From assembly GCF_004014775.2 (NCBI RefSeq), contig NZ_CP042808.1, forward strand, positions 124,001 to 188,000: a stretch of DNA of 64,000 nt, written 5' to 3'. The stretch is from Acetobacter oryzoeni (GTDB lineage Bacteria > Pseudomonadota > Alphaproteobacteria > Acetobacterales > Acetobacteraceae). The position numbers and the translations under genes were made by a program. Below the pieces are notes generated by a model. That model was not told the DNA's origin. It searched no databases and saw only the letters and a program-made list of their open reading frames with translations. Below, piece after piece: positions 43,706-54,956 of the stretch. Each line of letters starts with the position of its first letter. Position 1 is the stretch's first letter.

Positions 43706-44290
43706 GTGGTGGCCTCGGGCGTAACGACAGCACAACCGGTTGCTTTTGCTTCCAATGGTCTTGAAGGCCGTTATGCAACGGCGCTTTATGATCTTGCAGC
43801 CGAACAGCGCCAGTTGGATGCAGTGCTTGATGAAGGTGCCGCTCTTGCGCGCCTGATTGATGAAAGTGCGCCTTTGCGCACGGTCCTGGAAGACAGGCGT
43901 CTTGATATTCTTGTATCTCGCAAAGCCGTTTTGGCTGTGCTTGAGGCACAGGGGTTCGGGCAGACTCTTCGTAATTTTGTGGGCGTTGTGGCTGATAACC
44001 GCCGCCTGCCTGTTTTGCGCCGGATTCTGGCTGCGCTTGATGCGCTAGCCGTTTCCCGCCGGGGTGAAGTGGTGGCAGAAGTTGCCAGTGCTTATCCGCT
44101 TACGCCTGAGCAACGTGCCCAAGTGCAGGCACGGCTGGCGGAAGCCGGATACTCCCGTATCAATATTCGCGAGCGTGTCGATTCCTCCCTCCTCGGCGGT
44201 TTGGTCGTGCGGGTGGGGGCAAAGCTTTATGACGCCAGCCTTAAGACTCGCCTGTTTCGTTTGCATTACGCCATGAAGGGAGCCGCGTGA
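43706..44290 (+). CDS. atpH: ATP synthase F1 subunit delta
   Basis: About 194 residues. [16 protein letters not shown] at the N-terminus and [23 protein letters not shown] at the C-terminus are the OSCP/delta signatures. It connects F1 to the Fo stalk. The GTG at 43706 (or 43709) follows AAGGAAAG; ATG 43667 is an alternative. It starts the F1 operon; Fo genes (atpIBEF) are not here, as usual in alphaproteobacteria, where they are a separate cluster. Confidence 0.93.
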   Translation: MVASGVTTAQPVAFASNGLEGRYATALYDLAAEQRQLDAVLDEGAALARLIDESAPLRTVLEDRRLDILVSRKAVLAVLEAQGFGQTLRNFVGVVADNRRLPVLRRILAALDALAVSRRGEVVAEVASAYPLTPEQRAQVQARLAEAGYSRINIRERVDSSLLGGLVVRVGAKLYDASLKTRLFRLHYAMKGAA

Positions 44291-45825
44291 TGGAAATCCG
44301 TCCCGCAGAGATTTCGGATATCCTCAAGCAGCAGATTGCCTCGTTCGATAAGGAATCTGATGTTGTCGAAACCGGCACGGTTCTGTCTGTCGGAGACGGT
44401 ATTGCCCGTGTGTTCGGCCTGCAGAATGTAATGTCAGGCGAGCTGGTGGACTTTCCAACCGCCGGTCAGAAGGGCATGGCCCTGAACCTGGAAAGCGATA
44501 ACGTCGGTATCGTTATTTTCGGTGATGACACCAACATCCGTGAAGGTGACACTGTTACCCGTTCCGGCATGGTGGTGAGCGTTCCCGTTGGTAAGGGACT
44601 GCTTGGCCGCGTTGTTGATGGTCTGGGTAACCCGATTGACGGTAAAGGCCCGCTGGCAGACGTTGAGCTGCGCCGCGCTGAAGTGAAAGCGCCTGGCATT
44701 ATGCCGCGTCAGTCCGTGCATGAACCGATGCAGACCGGTATTAAAGCCATTGACGCCCTCGTGCCGGTTGGACGTGGTCAGCGTGAACTGGTGATTGGTG
44801 ACCGTCAGACCGGTAAAACCACCATTCTGACAGATACCATTCTTGCCCAGAAAACCGTGAATGATGAAGGTGACGACAAGAAGTCACTTTACTGCATTTA
44901 CGTTGCTATCGGCCAGAAGCGTTCCACAGTTGCGCAGCTTGTGCGCCTGCTGGAAGAAAAAGGCGCGATGAAATATTCCATCGTCGTTGCTGCCACCGCA
45001 TCTGATCCGGCTCCGCTGCAGTATCTGGCACCTTATGCCGCTTGCGCGATGGGTGAATACTTCCGCGACAACGGTATGCATGCCCTGATCTGCTACGATG
45101 ATCTTTCCAAGCAGGCTGTGGCTTATCGTCAGATGTCCCTGCTGCTGCGTCGTCCGCCAGGCCGTGAAGCTTATCCGGGTGACGTGTTCTTCCTGCATTC
45201 TCGTTTGCTGGAACGCGCTGCGAAGATGTCTGATGAATATGGCGCAGGTTCGCTCACGGCTCTGCCTGTTATTGAAACGCAGGCTGGTGACGTTTCTGCC
45301 TATATTCCGACAAACGTTATTTCCATTACAGATGGTCAGATCTTCCTTGAAACCGACCTGTTCTATCGCGGTATTCGCCCTGCGGTGAACGTGGGTGGTT
45401 CTGTGTCTCGTGTGGGTTCTGCTGCACAGATCAAAGCCATGAAGCAGGTTGCAGGTAAGATTAAGCTGGAACTGGCGCAGTATCGTGAAATGGCTGCGTT
45501 CTCTCAGTTTGCATCTGACCTTGATCCGGCAACCCAGAAGATGTTGGCACGTGGTGCCCGTCTGGTTGAGTTGCTGAAGCAGAGCCAGTCTTCTCCGCTT
45601 ACCGTTGAAGAACAGGTTGTTGTGCTTTTTGCAGGCACCCGTGGTTTTGTTGATGGTATTGCTGTCGATAAGGTTGTGAGTTGGGAACGTGCGCTGCTGA
45701 ACGATGTGCGCAGCGCAGGTAAAGATATTCTGGATACCATTAAAAAGGAAAAGGCTCTTTCCAAAGATCTGGAAGCACGCCTGACAGAATACCTGACAAC
45801 CTTCAACCGCAACTTTGCCGGCTAA
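44290..45825 (+). CDS. atpA: ATP synthase F1 subunit alpha
   Basis: 511 residues. Walker A is GDRQTGKTT (starting near residue 170), and [17 protein letters not shown] is the alpha signature. It forms the non-catalytic nucleotide sites and, with beta, the F1 hexamer. ATG 44290 overlaps the atpH stop codon by one base and has AAGGGAG 7 bases before it; the frame also allows GTG 44287. Confidence 0.97.
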   Translation: MEIRPAEISDILKQQIASFDKESDVVETGTVLSVGDGIARVFGLQNVMSGELVDFPTAGQKGMALNLESDNVGIVIFGDDTNIREGDTVTRSGMVVSVPVGKGLLGRVVDGLGNPIDGKGPLADVELRRAEVKAPGIMPRQSVHEPMQTGIKAIDALVPVGRGQRELVIGDRQTGKTTILTDTILAQKTVNDEGDDKKSLYCIYVAIGQKRSTVAQLVRLLEEKGAMKYSIVVAATASDPAPLQYLAPYAACAMGEYFRDNGMHALICYDDLSKQAVAYRQMSLLLRRPPGREAYPGDVFFLHSRLLERAAKMSDEYGAGSLTALPVIETQAGDVSAYIPTNVISITDGQIFLETDLFYRGIRPAVNVGGSVSRVGSAAQIKAMKQVAGKIKLELAQYREMAAFSQFASDLDPATQKMLARGARLVELLKQSQSSPLTVEEQVVVLFAGTRGFVDGIAVDKVVSWERALLNDVRSAGKDILDTIKKEKALSKDLEARLTEYLTTFNRNFAG

Positions 45826-45842
45826 GAGGGTAGAATCGTCCA

Positions 45843-46733
45843 ATGGCTTCCCTGAAGGAACTCCGCGCGCGTATCGGAAGTATCAAATCGACACGGAAGA
45901 TCACGAGCGCCATGAAAATGGTGGCGGCTGCCAAGCTGCGGCGGGCTCAGGCCAGTGCGGAAGCCGCACGTCCCTACGCAGCGGCCATGCGTCGTATGCT
46001 AGGTGAGCTTGCTGCTGCTACAAAAGGTGAGGACGGTGGTCCGCGCCTTTTGGCAGGCACAGGTCAGGATAAGGTGCATCTGTTGGTGCCGTTGAACAGT
46101 GACCGCGGGCTTTGTGGCGGTTTTAACTCCAATGTGCATCGCTTGACAGTGCAGACAATCCGTCGCCTTCAGTCTGAAGGTAAAACGGTCAAGTTGCTGC
46201 CTGTTGGCCGCCGTGCATTCAACTTCTTTTCTCGTGATTATGCTGATCTTATCATTGATAAGGTTATCGGCGTTAGCGGTAAGGAAGTACCTTTTTCTGC
46301 TGCCAGCAATCTGGGTGAAAAAATCAACACCCTGCTGGAAGCAGGAGAGATTGATGTCTGCTCCCTTGTGTTCAACAAGTTTAAAAACGCGATGACACAG
46401 GTGCCGACATGTCAGCAGCTGGTGCCCATGGTTATGGATGAGGCAGAAGAAAAACCTGCTGCGGCATCTAATGATGTGGCTCTGTATGAATTTGAACCAG
46501 ATGAAGCAACGCTGCTGGAAATGCTGCTGCCGCGTAATCTGCAAGTTCAGATTTATGCTTCGCTGCTTGAAACCGCAGCGGGCGAAAACGGTGCCCGTAT
46601 GACGGCAATGGATAACGCAACGCGTAATGCTGGGCGTTCCATTGATAGTCTGAGCAAGGTTTATAACAGAACTCGCCAGACAAACATTACTAACGAACTG
46701 ATCGAAATCATTTCGGGCGCACAGGCTGTCTGA
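45843..46733 (+). CDS. atpG: ATP synthase F1 subunit gamma
   Basis: 296 residues. MASLKELRARIGSIKSTRKI at the start and an N-terminal ITSAMKMVAAAKLRRAQ helix match the gamma shaft. The C-terminal helix ends RQTNITNELIEIISGAQAV, as in all gamma subunits. The central shaft turns inside the alpha/beta ring. It begins 17 bases after atpA. Confidence 0.96.
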   Translation: MASLKELRARIGSIKSTRKITSAMKMVAAAKLRRAQASAEAARPYAAAMRRMLGELAAATKGEDGGPRLLAGTGQDKVHLLVPLNSDRGLCGGFNSNVHRLTVQTIRRLQSEGKTVKLLPVGRRAFNFFSRDYADLIIDKVIGVSGKEVPFSAASNLGEKINTLLEAGEIDVCSLVFNKFKNAMTQVPTCQQLVPMVMDEAEEKPAAASNDVALYEFEPDEATLLEMLLPRNLQVQIYASLLETAAGENGARMTAMDNATRNAGRSIDSLSKVYNRTRQTNITNELIEIISGAQAV

Positions 46734-46761
46734 GCCCGCTCGTTTGCCCCGCAGGAGCTGA

Positions 46762-48237
<1,476 letters not shown>

Positions 48238-48264
48238 TAACCGACTCCGGGAAGGAGCGCATTC

Positions 48265-48675
48265 ATGCCGATCCAGATTGAGATAATCAGTCCTGAAAAG
48301 GTTCTGGTGTCGCGTGAAGTAGATATGGCTGTTCTGCCTGGTATGGAAGGTGATATTGCCGCCATGCCAGAACGGGCACCCATGATGCTTCTTCTGCGTG
48401 GTGGTGTTGTTGCCCTGTATGACGGGGATACAGTGAACGATCGTTACTTTGTTGGCGGTGGCTTTGCAGACATTACCCCCACACGCTGCACCGTATTGGC
48501 TGACAAGGCTGTGCCGGTAAGCGAAATTTCTATTGATAATGCAACAGCTCAGCTGGAAGCGTTGTCTGAAGCTTGGGATCAGGCAGATAAAACGGATACA
48601 ACCCGTTTGAGTGTGCTGCAGGATCAGATTCAGGCTGTGCGTGCTGAAATCGAGGCAGGCTCTCCCGCCAGCTGA
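48265..48675 (+). CDS. atpC: ATP synthase F1 subunit epsilon
   Basis: 136 residues. The N-terminal beta-sandwich (MPIQIEIISPEKVLVSREVD, then AVLPGMEGDIAAMPERAP) matches epsilon. The C-terminal helical part is short. It sits on the gamma shaft and limits ATP hydrolysis. GGAAGGAG precedes ATG 48265. It is the last gene of the operon, with a terminator after it. Confidence 0.95.
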   Translation: MPIQIEIISPEKVLVSREVDMAVLPGMEGDIAAMPERAPMMLLLRGGVVALYDGDTVNDRYFVGGGFADITPTRCTVLADKAVPVSEISIDNATAQLEALSEAWDQADKTDTTRLSVLQDQIQAVRAEIEAGSPAS

Positions 48676-48693
48676 GGTTGTTGAGAATGTTCT

Positions 48694-48726
48694 AAAAAAA
48701 GCCACCTAATATGGTGGCTTTTTTTT
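48694..48726. terminator. Intrinsic terminator of the atp operon
   Basis: Stem AAGCCACC/GGTGGCTT (48699-48706 with 48713-48720) with loop TAATAT, followed by a T-run to 48726 and preceded by an A-run. It can also serve the convergent queF gene. Confidence 0.93.
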
Positions 48727-48734
48727 ATGCCTAA

Positions 48735-49205
48735 TTAGCCGCGACCACGATAGGTGGGCACATCTTGTGCAGGCACCCATACACCAGCAGGTGGTTCACC
48801 CGTTTGCCAGAATACATCAATCGGAATACCGCCGCGGGGGTACCAGTAAGCACCAATTCTCAGCCAGCGTGGCGCTAGCCTTTCAACAAGGGTATTCGCA
48901 ATCTGGATTGAGCAAGCTTCATGAAAAGCGCCATGGTTACGGAAGCTGGTGAGGTACAACTTCAGTGATTTGCTTTCTACAATCCATTTATCCGGCACAT
49001 AATCAATAACAATGTGTGCAAAGTCCGGCTGGCCGGTAATGGGGCAAAGCGATGTAAACTCTGGTGCGGTGAAGCGTACAAGATAGTGTTTATCTGGGTA
49101 AGGGGCGGGCACACGTTCCAGAATGGCTTCTTCTGGGCTTTGCGGGGCAGCAACCTGCTTTCCTAGTTGGGTTAACTGGTCGCGGCCATCATCGGCTGGG
49201 GTCAT
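48735..49205 (-). CDS. queF: NADPH-dependent 7-cyano-7-deazaguanine reductase
   Basis: A 156-residue, short (unimodular, YkvM-like) QueF. It reduces preQ0 to preQ1 in queuosine tRNA modification. The catalytic Cys and Asp are in [12 protein letters not shown], and [12 protein letters not shown] is the QueF substrate motif; HGAFHE carries the conserved Glu. I chose ATG 49205 behind AGGAAA; the open frame continues to 49349 but lacks family features there. It is divergent from rnd. Confidence 0.93.
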   Translation of the reverse strand: MTPADDGRDQLTQLGKQVAAPQSPEEAILERVPAPYPDKHYLVRFTAPEFTSLCPITGQPDFAHIVIDYVPDKWIVESKSLKLYLTSFRNHGAFHEACSIQIANTLVERLAPRWLRIGAYWYPRGGIPIDVFWQTGEPPAGVWVPAQDVPTYRGRG

Positions 49206-49312
49206 TTTGTTTTCCTGCACATGTGGTTTTTTGCAGATGTTCCGTGCCTTGGCTTTTTCGTCAAGTTTCACGTGTAACGTTTGGTCACTTCTTTTTCTAA
49301 CAGTCTGGATGT

Positions 49313-50533
49313 ATGAAGAAAAACATGGCCAGATCAGCAACCCCTGCATTCCCTCCCGCGCGCCTTATTTCCTCTACTCAGGAGTTAGAGGCGGCTCTTG
49401 CACCCTTTCATAATGAAAGCTTCGTAACGGTTGATACGGAGTTTATGCGGGAGCAAACATACTGGCCCGAACTCTGTCTGGTTCAGATTGGTGCGGTTCA
49501 TGATGTCGTGCTGATAGATGCGCTGGCTGAAGGTATTGATCTGACCCCGCTGAAAAATCTCTTTGCAGATACGGCAGTGCTGAAGGTGTTTCACGCAGCC
49601 CGGCAAGATCTGGAAATTTTTCTGCACCTGTTTGATGCCTTGCCGACTCCGCTTTTTGATACGCAAGTTGCCGCGATGGTTGCTGGGTTTGGAGATCAGG
49701 TTGGGTATGACAGTCTGGTTGGTTCCTTAACCGGACATATGATTGATAAAAGCCACCGCTTTACAGATTGGTCTGTGCGGCCATTGTCCCCGGCCCAGCT
49801 GACATATGCTGCGGGCGATGTAACGTGGTTGCGGCTGGTTTATGAGCGGCTTGTTAAAAAACTGGAGCAGGAAAAGCGTTTGGATTGGGTTGCGGCTGAA
49901 ATGGCCGAGCTAGAAGACCCTGCCACATTTCGCCCAGACCCGGAAAAACAGTGGGAGCGTTTACGTGCACGCACCAATAACCGGCGTATGCTGGCAGTGT
50001 TGCGTGCCATTGCTGCCTTGCGTGAGCGTGAAGCCCAGCGCGTGAATGTTCCGCGTCAACGACTGGTGAAAGACGAAAGCCTGCTGGAAATTGCAGCAAC
50101 GACGCCAGCAACAACTGAAGCTTTAACGCGTGTTCGCGGTGTTTCTCGTGGGTTGGCAGAAGGGCGTACGGGCCAAGCTTTGTTGCAGGCTATCAAGCAG
50201 GCACAGGCTTTGCCAGACTCGGAACTTCCGCGTTCTCCACGCAGCAAGAGCAAAGATACACCAAGGCCGTCAGCATCGTTGGTGGCATTGTTGAAGGTGC
50301 TTTTAACATCTTGCTGTGAAAAGCACGATGTCGCTCCGCGCTTGGTGGCATCTGCAGATGATCTGGATGCTTTGGCGCTTGATCCTTCTCAGCCTCATGC
50401 TGTGCTGGCGGGGTGGCGGCGCAAGGTGTTTGGTGAAACAGCTCAGGCTTTGTGTGAGGGAAAAATTGCCCTCTGCGTAAAGTCTGGTCGCGTTGTGGCT
50501 ATTCCACAAAATACGGATGTGTCTTCCGTTTAA
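49313..50533 (+). CDS. rnd: Ribonuclease D
   Basis: A 406-residue 3'-to-5' exoribonuclease for tRNA maturation. The DEDDy exonuclease domain has [18 protein letters not shown] and [16 protein letters not shown], with all four acids and the Tyr. One HRDC domain lies at about 220-290 and a second, weaker one at about 315-395. ATG 49313 or 49325 may be used. Confidence 0.94.
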   Translation: MKKNMARSATPAFPPARLISSTQELEAALAPFHNESFVTVDTEFMREQTYWPELCLVQIGAVHDVVLIDALAEGIDLTPLKNLFADTAVLKVFHAARQDLEIFLHLFDALPTPLFDTQVAAMVAGFGDQVGYDSLVGSLTGHMIDKSHRFTDWSVRPLSPAQLTYAAGDVTWLRLVYERLVKKLEQEKRLDWVAAEMAELEDPATFRPDPEKQWERLRARTNNRRMLAVLRAIAALREREAQRVNVPRQRLVKDESLLEIAATTPATTEALTRVRGVSRGLAEGRTGQALLQAIKQAQALPDSELPRSPRSKSKDTPRPSASLVALLKVLLTSCCEKHDVAPRLVASADDLDALALDPSQPHAVLAGWRRKVFGETAQALCEGKIALCVKSGRVVAIPQNTDVSSV

Positions 50534-50551
50534 ATAAAAACGGAAGACACA
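50518..50551. repeat. 14-bp inverted repeat over the rnd stop codon
   Basis: TGTGTCTTCCGTTT (50518-50531) and AAACGGAAGACACA (50538-50551) are perfect complements around AAATAA. The rnd stop codon TAA lies at the loop edge. No T-run follows on either side. It lies between the convergent rnd and PfkB genes and may end both transcripts. Confidence 0.8.
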
Positions 50552-50563
50552 AAGCTATCAGGC

Positions 50564-51562
50564 TTAGAAGCCCATTTCTTCCCACAGGTTAGAAAGTGGG
50601 CGTGCGCCGTAATGTGAGATAATTTCAGATGCCGCGACTGAAGCTAGGCGGCCACATTCTGGTAATGTTCGGCCAGATGTCAGGCCCGCCATAAAGCCAG
50701 CGGCATAGGCATCTCCAGCGCCTGTTGTATCCACAACCTGAGTGGGCACAGGGGCAACCTTGGTCATTTGTCCATCGTGCAGCACAACACTGCCCAAGCT
50801 AGAACGTGTAAGCGCAGCAAAGGTGGTGTCCTGCGCGGTATGGCGCGCGGCAACATCAAAGTTTTCTGTTTCGTACAGAGCGCAGATTTCATCCTCATTT
50901 GCAAAAAGGATGTCTACATGGCCTTTCACCAGATCCAAAAAGGCCTGACGGTGGCGGCCAACGCAGAATGGGTCTGAAAGGGAAAGAGCCACTTTGCGCC
51001 CAGCCGCATGTGCCAGCGCAGCTGCACGGCGGAAGGCTTCCTGCGCATGCGGTGGGTCAAACAGATAGCCTTCCAGATACACAATGCTGGAGTCTGCAAT
51101 CATGTCTGGCAGCACGTCTTCTGGCGTAAAGCAGGTGCACGCGCCCAGATAGGTTGCCATTGTGCGTTGCCCGTCTGGTGTTACCATAACAATGCAACGT
51201 GCTGTTGGCAGGTTATCAAAAACCTGTGTGTTCAACGGCGCAGATGGGAAAGTAATACCATTGCCGCGCATATCTTCGGTAAACTGTTTGCCCGCATCAT
51301 CTCGCGCAACTTTACCCAGATAAGCAACGCGTGCGCCAAACTGAGCAGCCACAACGCAGCTATTTGCCACAGAACCACCGCCCATAATCTGTTCTGGGGC
51401 CAAAAGGGCCTGCAATGTGTCGGCCTGGTCTGCATCAATCAGCGTCATGCTACCTGGGGTCAGGCCTTGTTTTTGCAGAAAGGCAGGTTCTACACGGGCA
51501 AGAATATCCGTAATGGCATTACCAATGCCGAGGATGTCATATTTTACATCTGAAACAGTCAT
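50564..51562 (-). CDS. PfkB family carbohydrate kinase, adenosine kinase-like
   Basis: 332 residues. The ribokinase/PfkB signature DTTGAGDAYAAGFMAG holds the catalytic Asp and anion hole. GGGSVANSCVVAAQFG and the N-terminal NAITDILARV resemble bacterial adenosine kinases of the alphaproteobacterial type. It would phosphorylate adenosine to AMP, complementing Apt in purine salvage. A different sugar substrate cannot be excluded. ATG 51562 has no strong Shine-Dalgarno. Confidence 0.85.
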   Translation of the reverse strand: MTVSDVKYDILGIGNAITDILARVEPAFLQKQGLTPGSMTLIDADQADTLQALLAPEQIMGGGSVANSCVVAAQFGARVAYLGKVARDDAGKQFTEDMRGNGITFPSAPLNTQVFDNLPTARCIVMVTPDGQRTMATYLGACTCFTPEDVLPDMIADSSIVYLEGYLFDPPHAQEAFRRAAALAHAAGRKVALSLSDPFCVGRHRQAFLDLVKGHVDILFANEDEICALYETENFDVAARHTAQDTTFAALTRSSLGSVVLHDGQMTKVAPVPTQVVDTTGAGDAYAAGFMAGLTSGRTLPECGRLASVAASEIISHYGARPLSNLWEEMGF

Positions 51563-51776
51563 GATAGCGGCAGATTTTCCTGAAAAATTTCACATACCAG
51601 CTGTTTCGCTACAGTGCTGCCATAAAAAGGGCAACACTAGGGCTTATGGAATGCTTGCCGCAGAACCGCCTGGCTGTATAAGAAAATGAGCACATGGCGA
51701 GACGGTTTGATGCGGACGGGTGCCTGAGTAGTGGGGCCTGTCCAAGAGTGAACAGCCAGCAAGGCGGGGGATTTTC

Positions 51777-52466
51777 TTGTTTAAAAGACGTAAGCCCGAA
51801 GATAATCGGCCATCTGAGCAGCCTGGTTCTGCCAGTCAGGCGGGCGCACAGCGTTCCGCTGGCGGGTTTGGTTCCATTTTTTCTTCTAATCCAGCGGGAA
51901 CGCCAGCAAAACCTGCGCCCCGCCCTGACACAGATACAGTAAAGGAGACCTCATCCATGGGTCGTGCGCCTCTTCCTTCCGGTTCCCCTCTTCCTTCCGG
52001 TGCAGGTATGCCGCCGTTTCCTGGTGCGGCTGCAGCGCGCGGTATGCCGCAGCAACCTCAGCAACCTAAAAAGGATGAGCCGGAACAACGCACTTTGGTG
52101 GTGGGGCGTGGCATTAGCGTGCAGGGAACCGTGCAGGACGCAGAACGTCTTGTGGTTGAAGGCACTGTTGAATCCAGCATGATTACAGCCAAGGAACTGG
52201 TGGTTAAGCCCGGTGGCCTGTTCCGTGGTGGTGTGGAAGTGGAAAATGCAGAAATTGCTGGTACCGTTGATGGTACGCTAACGGCGCGTGGTAGCCTGAC
52301 ACTGCAGGGCAGTGGCCGTTTGCTTGGCAAGGCAGCCTGTCATCGCCTGAAGGTTGAAGATGGTGGCCAGATTACAGGTCAGCTGGAAATGCTGAGCGGT
52401 GATTCTGCTTCCAAGCCTTCTTCAGCAGCGCCGGCGCCAGAAAAGCCAGCGGCAGCCGAAGGCTGA
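51777..52466 (+). CDS. Bactofilin (polymer-forming cytoskeletal protein)
   Basis: 229 residues. The central DUF583 beta-helix (about 105-205) has regular six-residue repeats: VVGRGISVQGTV, VVEGTVESSMI, VVKPGGLFRGGV and the like. The first 100 residues are Pro/Ser/Ala-rich and disordered, and the tail is Ala/Pro-rich. Bactofilins form filaments that position cell-wall or stalk enzymes. The start is TTG 51777 behind GGGGG, giving MFKRRK. A 15-bp repeat lies in the disordered part. It is convergent with gcrA. Confidence 0.9.
   Translation: MFKRRKPEDNRPSEQPGSASQAGAQRSAGGFGSIFSSNPAGTPAKPAPRPDTDTVKETSSMGRAPLPSGSPLPSGAGMPPFPGAAAARGMPQQPQQPKKDEPEQRTLVVGRGISVQGTVQDAERLVVEGTVESSMITAKELVVKPGGLFRGGVEVENAEIAGTVDGTLTARGSLTLQGSGRLLGKAACHRLKVEDGGQITGQLEMLSGDSASKPSSAAPAPEKPAAAEG
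51969..52001 (+). repeat. Tandem 18-bp repeat in the bactofilin N-terminus
   Basis: CCTCTTCCTTCCGGT occurs at 51969-51983 and again at 51987-52001, an 18-base period encoding PLPSGS then PLPSGA. Being in frame, a gain or loss would add or remove six residues. Confidence 0.8.
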
Positions 52467-52485
52467 GTATAACGCCCCTGACTTG

Positions 52486-52519
52486 CCCCTGAAGGCCTAC
52501 TTTATAAGGCCCTCAGGGG
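52486..52519 (+). terminator. Probable terminator after the bactofilin gene
   Basis: CCCCTGAAGGCC (52486-52497) pairs with GGCCCTCAGGGG (52508-52519) with one mismatch. A weak T-rich stretch follows (GGGGTTTATATTATTTT), so strength is uncertain. Confidence 0.6.
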
Positions 52520-52550
52520 ATGGGGTTTATATTATTTTAGAAGATATAAT

Positions 52551-53156
52551 TTAGGCGACGTTATCGCGCCTGTCGCGCAGCCTTACATAGGCAATCTGCG
52601 CATGTTCCTCACAATATGGTTTGCCCGGTATCGGGGTAGCACCACAAAAGTGGAAGCCCGGCGTGCCAGGGTCACCGATCGGCCAGCAGCAAGATGGGCC
52701 GCGGCGTTTTTGTGGTTCCGGATCAGAAATGCTGCGCAAAGGTGCCTTGGGCTTGCTTTTGCTTGAAGCCGCGGGTTTTTCTTTTTTTGCGACTTTTTCT
52801 TCCACAGCAGGAGCAGGCGCGGCTTCCGGTGGCGTAGAACGTGCAGGAGCAGATGGCGTAGGTTGGTGTTTTTCTGTTTCACCCACGGGCGCTGCTTCGG
52901 CCTGTTTGGCAGGTTGTACAGGGGTTGCCGTTTGTGCCGCAGCAGAAGAGGTAGCTGCAGGAGCTTCGGCTTTTTCTGCTGTTTTGGGCTTGGCATTACG
53001 CCGAATGGGGGATGGCCGCGCAGGCAATCCCAAACGATGCGCCTTTCCGACAACCGCATTTTTGGTGATGGAAAGACGCCTACCAATTTCTGCCGTTGAA
53101 AGACCTTCCGCCCATAATGCCTTGAGCTGGGCGATAATTTCTTCGGTCCACTCCAT
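52551..53156 (-). CDS. gcrA: Cell cycle regulator GcrA
   Basis: 201 residues. The N-terminal helix-turn-helix starts MEWTEEIIAQLKALWAEGLS and continues with TKNAVVGKAHRLGL, the GcrA signature. A long, poorly conserved Ala/Lys/Pro linker (about 55-150) follows. The C-terminal end has SCCWPIGDPGTPGFHFCG and GKPYCEEHA, a Cys/His pattern typical of the domain that contacts sigma-70. GcrA controls promoters carrying CcrM-methylated GANTC sites in alphaproteobacteria. The linker is longer than in Caulobacter GcrA. Confidence 0.94.
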   Translation of the reverse strand: MEWTEEIIAQLKALWAEGLSTAEIGRRLSITKNAVVGKAHRLGLPARPSPIRRNAKPKTAEKAEAPAATSSAAAQTATPVQPAKQAEAAPVGETEKHQPTPSAPARSTPPEAAPAPAVEEKVAKKEKPAASSKSKPKAPLRSISDPEPQKRRGPSCCWPIGDPGTPGFHFCGATPIPGKPYCEEHAQIAYVRLRDRRDNVA

Positions 53157-53304
53157 TTACGGCCACCTTACTATAAATATTGCATCGTTCGCGGGGAAAA
53201 TACCACGCTTTCAGTCGCGGATATATTACGGTGATGCCCGTTTCATCTCAAGAAGAAAGCCTGCAAGACAGGTTGCACTATAAGAATTAAGTTGGGTGCG
53301 ATGG

Positions 53305-54786
53305 TTAGCCCTGCTTGTTTGGGGTGTCTGATGTTCCGAGTAGATCATCGGTCAGCGTGATGGAAGATTGTGTGGGGGGAACAAGGTGAATGGGCTTGTG
53401 GCTGAAGGTTTTCCAGCCAACAAACAAGATGATGGCCAGAATGGGAATACAGGCCACAGAGAATGATCCTGTTGGGTAATCAAACGCCATGAGCACAATG
53501 ATGCTGCAAAAAAACAAAATGGTTGCCCAAGATGTAAATGGTGCACCCGGCATGGCAAACCCGGTAGGTGCTATGCGGCCTGCATTAATGGCTTGGCGCA
53601 GCTTGATCTGGCTGAGCAAAATAAAGCACCAAGTGCTGATAATTCCCAGAGAAGCCAGATTGAGAACAATTTCAAAGATTTGCGAAGGCAGTAAGTAGTT
53701 TAGAAAAACGCCAACAAGGTAAATGCCAACGGTTGTAAGAATGGCAGCAGAAGGAACGGACTGTTTGCTCATATGTGTCAGATAGCGCGGGGCAGAGCCA
53801 TTCAAAGCCAATGCGCGTAAAACACGGCCTGTAGAATATAAGCCAGAGTTCAGGCTGGAGAGTGCTGCTGTAAGCACTACAATGTTCATAATGGAATCCA
53901 CGCCCGATATACCCAGATGGGAGAAAAATGTCACAAATGGGCTGGTGCCTGCCTGATAGGCAGACCAAGGCAGCAGAAGAACCAGCAAGGTAACCGTGCC
54001 AACATAAAAAATGGCAATGCGCCACATCACGTTATTGATGGCCGTGGGCAGAACGGTGCGCACGTCCTGACATTCACCGGCAGCGGTGCCGATCATTTCT
54101 ATGCCTGAATAGGCAAAAATAACCCCTTGGGTGAGTGCCAGCGCCGGTAAAATGCCATGAGGAAACAGGCCACCATGCTGTGTAATCAGGTTCAATCCTG
54201 TTTCATGGTGATCTATGGGCACGCGTAGGCCCAAAATGGCGCTTCCGATAATGAGAAAGAGAACCAGCGCGACAATCTTGATGAGGGAAAACCAGAACTC
54301 CATCTCCCCAAACCATTTCACGCCAATTAGGTTCATGCCGGTTATGAGCAAAAGCGCCAGCATGGCAAATACCCATTGGGGCATGTGCGCAAAAGTGCCC
54401 CAGAAATGCATGTAAAGCGCTACAGCGGTAATATCGACAATGCCTGTCATGGCCCAGTTGAAGAAAGACATGGCGCCAGCAATGTAAGATGCCTTGGGGC
54501 CGAGAAATTCCAGAGTGTAGGAAACGAAGCTGCCACTGGTGGGGCGATACATGACCAACTCACCCAAAGCGCGCAGCATGAGAAAACAGAAAATTCCACA
54601 CACCAGATAGATCAGCGCTAACGAGGGCCCCACGGCTTGCAGGCGTCCACCCGCACCCAAAAACAAACCCGTGCCAATAGCGCCACCAATGGAGATCATC
54701 TGGATCTGCCGTTTATTGAGGGCGCGATGATAACCTTCTGCCGTATGTGCTGGTTTTGTGTGCGGAGTGGAGGTTTTGTCGGGCAT
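53305..54786 (-). CDS. Amino acid permease, APC superfamily (AAT family)
   Basis: A 493-residue permease with about 12 helices. The first helix has MISIGGAIGTGLFLGAG, and FAYSGIEMIGTAAGE is the family's substrate helix. It resembles AnsP/CycA-type permeases for asparagine, or D-alanine/glycine/serine, but the substrate cannot be fixed from sequence. No neighbour degrades amino acids. A strong inverted repeat lies 24-59 bases upstream of its start codon. Confidence 0.88.
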   Translation of the reverse strand: MPDKTSTPHTKPAHTAEGYHRALNKRQIQMISIGGAIGTGLFLGAGGRLQAVGPSLALIYLVCGIFCFLMLRALGELVMYRPTSGSFVSYTLEFLGPKASYIAGAMSFFNWAMTGIVDITAVALYMHFWGTFAHMPQWVFAMLALLLITGMNLIGVKWFGEMEFWFSLIKIVALVLFLIIGSAILGLRVPIDHHETGLNLITQHGGLFPHGILPALALTQGVIFAYSGIEMIGTAAGECQDVRTVLPTAINNVMWRIAIFYVGTVTLLVLLLPWSAYQAGTSPFVTFFSHLGISGVDSIMNIVVLTAALSSLNSGLYSTGRVLRALALNGSAPRYLTHMSKQSVPSAAILTTVGIYLVGVFLNYLLPSQIFEIVLNLASLGIISTWCFILLSQIKLRQAINAGRIAPTGFAMPGAPFTSWATILFFCSIIVLMAFDYPTGSFSVACIPILAIILFVGWKTFSHKPIHLVPPTQSSITLTDDLLGTSDTPNKQG

Positions 54787-54809
54787 ACAAACATTCCGTG
54801 CAGATAGAA

Positions 54810-54845
54810 ATTCTGTATTTTCACAATAAATTGAAAATACAGAAT
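54810..54845. promoter_or_regulatory. 14-bp perfect inverted repeat upstream of the amino acid permease
   Basis: ATTCTGTATTTTCA (54810-54823) and TGAAAATACAGAAT (54832-54845) are perfect complements around CAATAAAT. A further half-site-like TATACAGAAAT lies at 54851-54861. No T-run follows. It is close to the permease start codon, where a repressor operator or an RNA hairpin would act. Confidence 0.75.
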
Positions 54846-54956
54846 CAATTTATACAGAAATGCAAAAGGTTATCTAAGTTCTTGCATATCAACCGTTATT
54901 TTAACGCAACATATAAAATCTGTGCTGTCAATCCGGCTTATGGGCAGAGCTTTATC

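Noticed and set aside
44884..45843. 319-codon minus-strand frame opposite atpA
   Set aside because: Same cause: codon-aligned antisense of a strongly biased gene.
51694..51942. 82-codon plus-strand frame before the bactofilin gene
   Set aside because: It overlaps the bactofilin reading frame in another frame and lacks any family feature.
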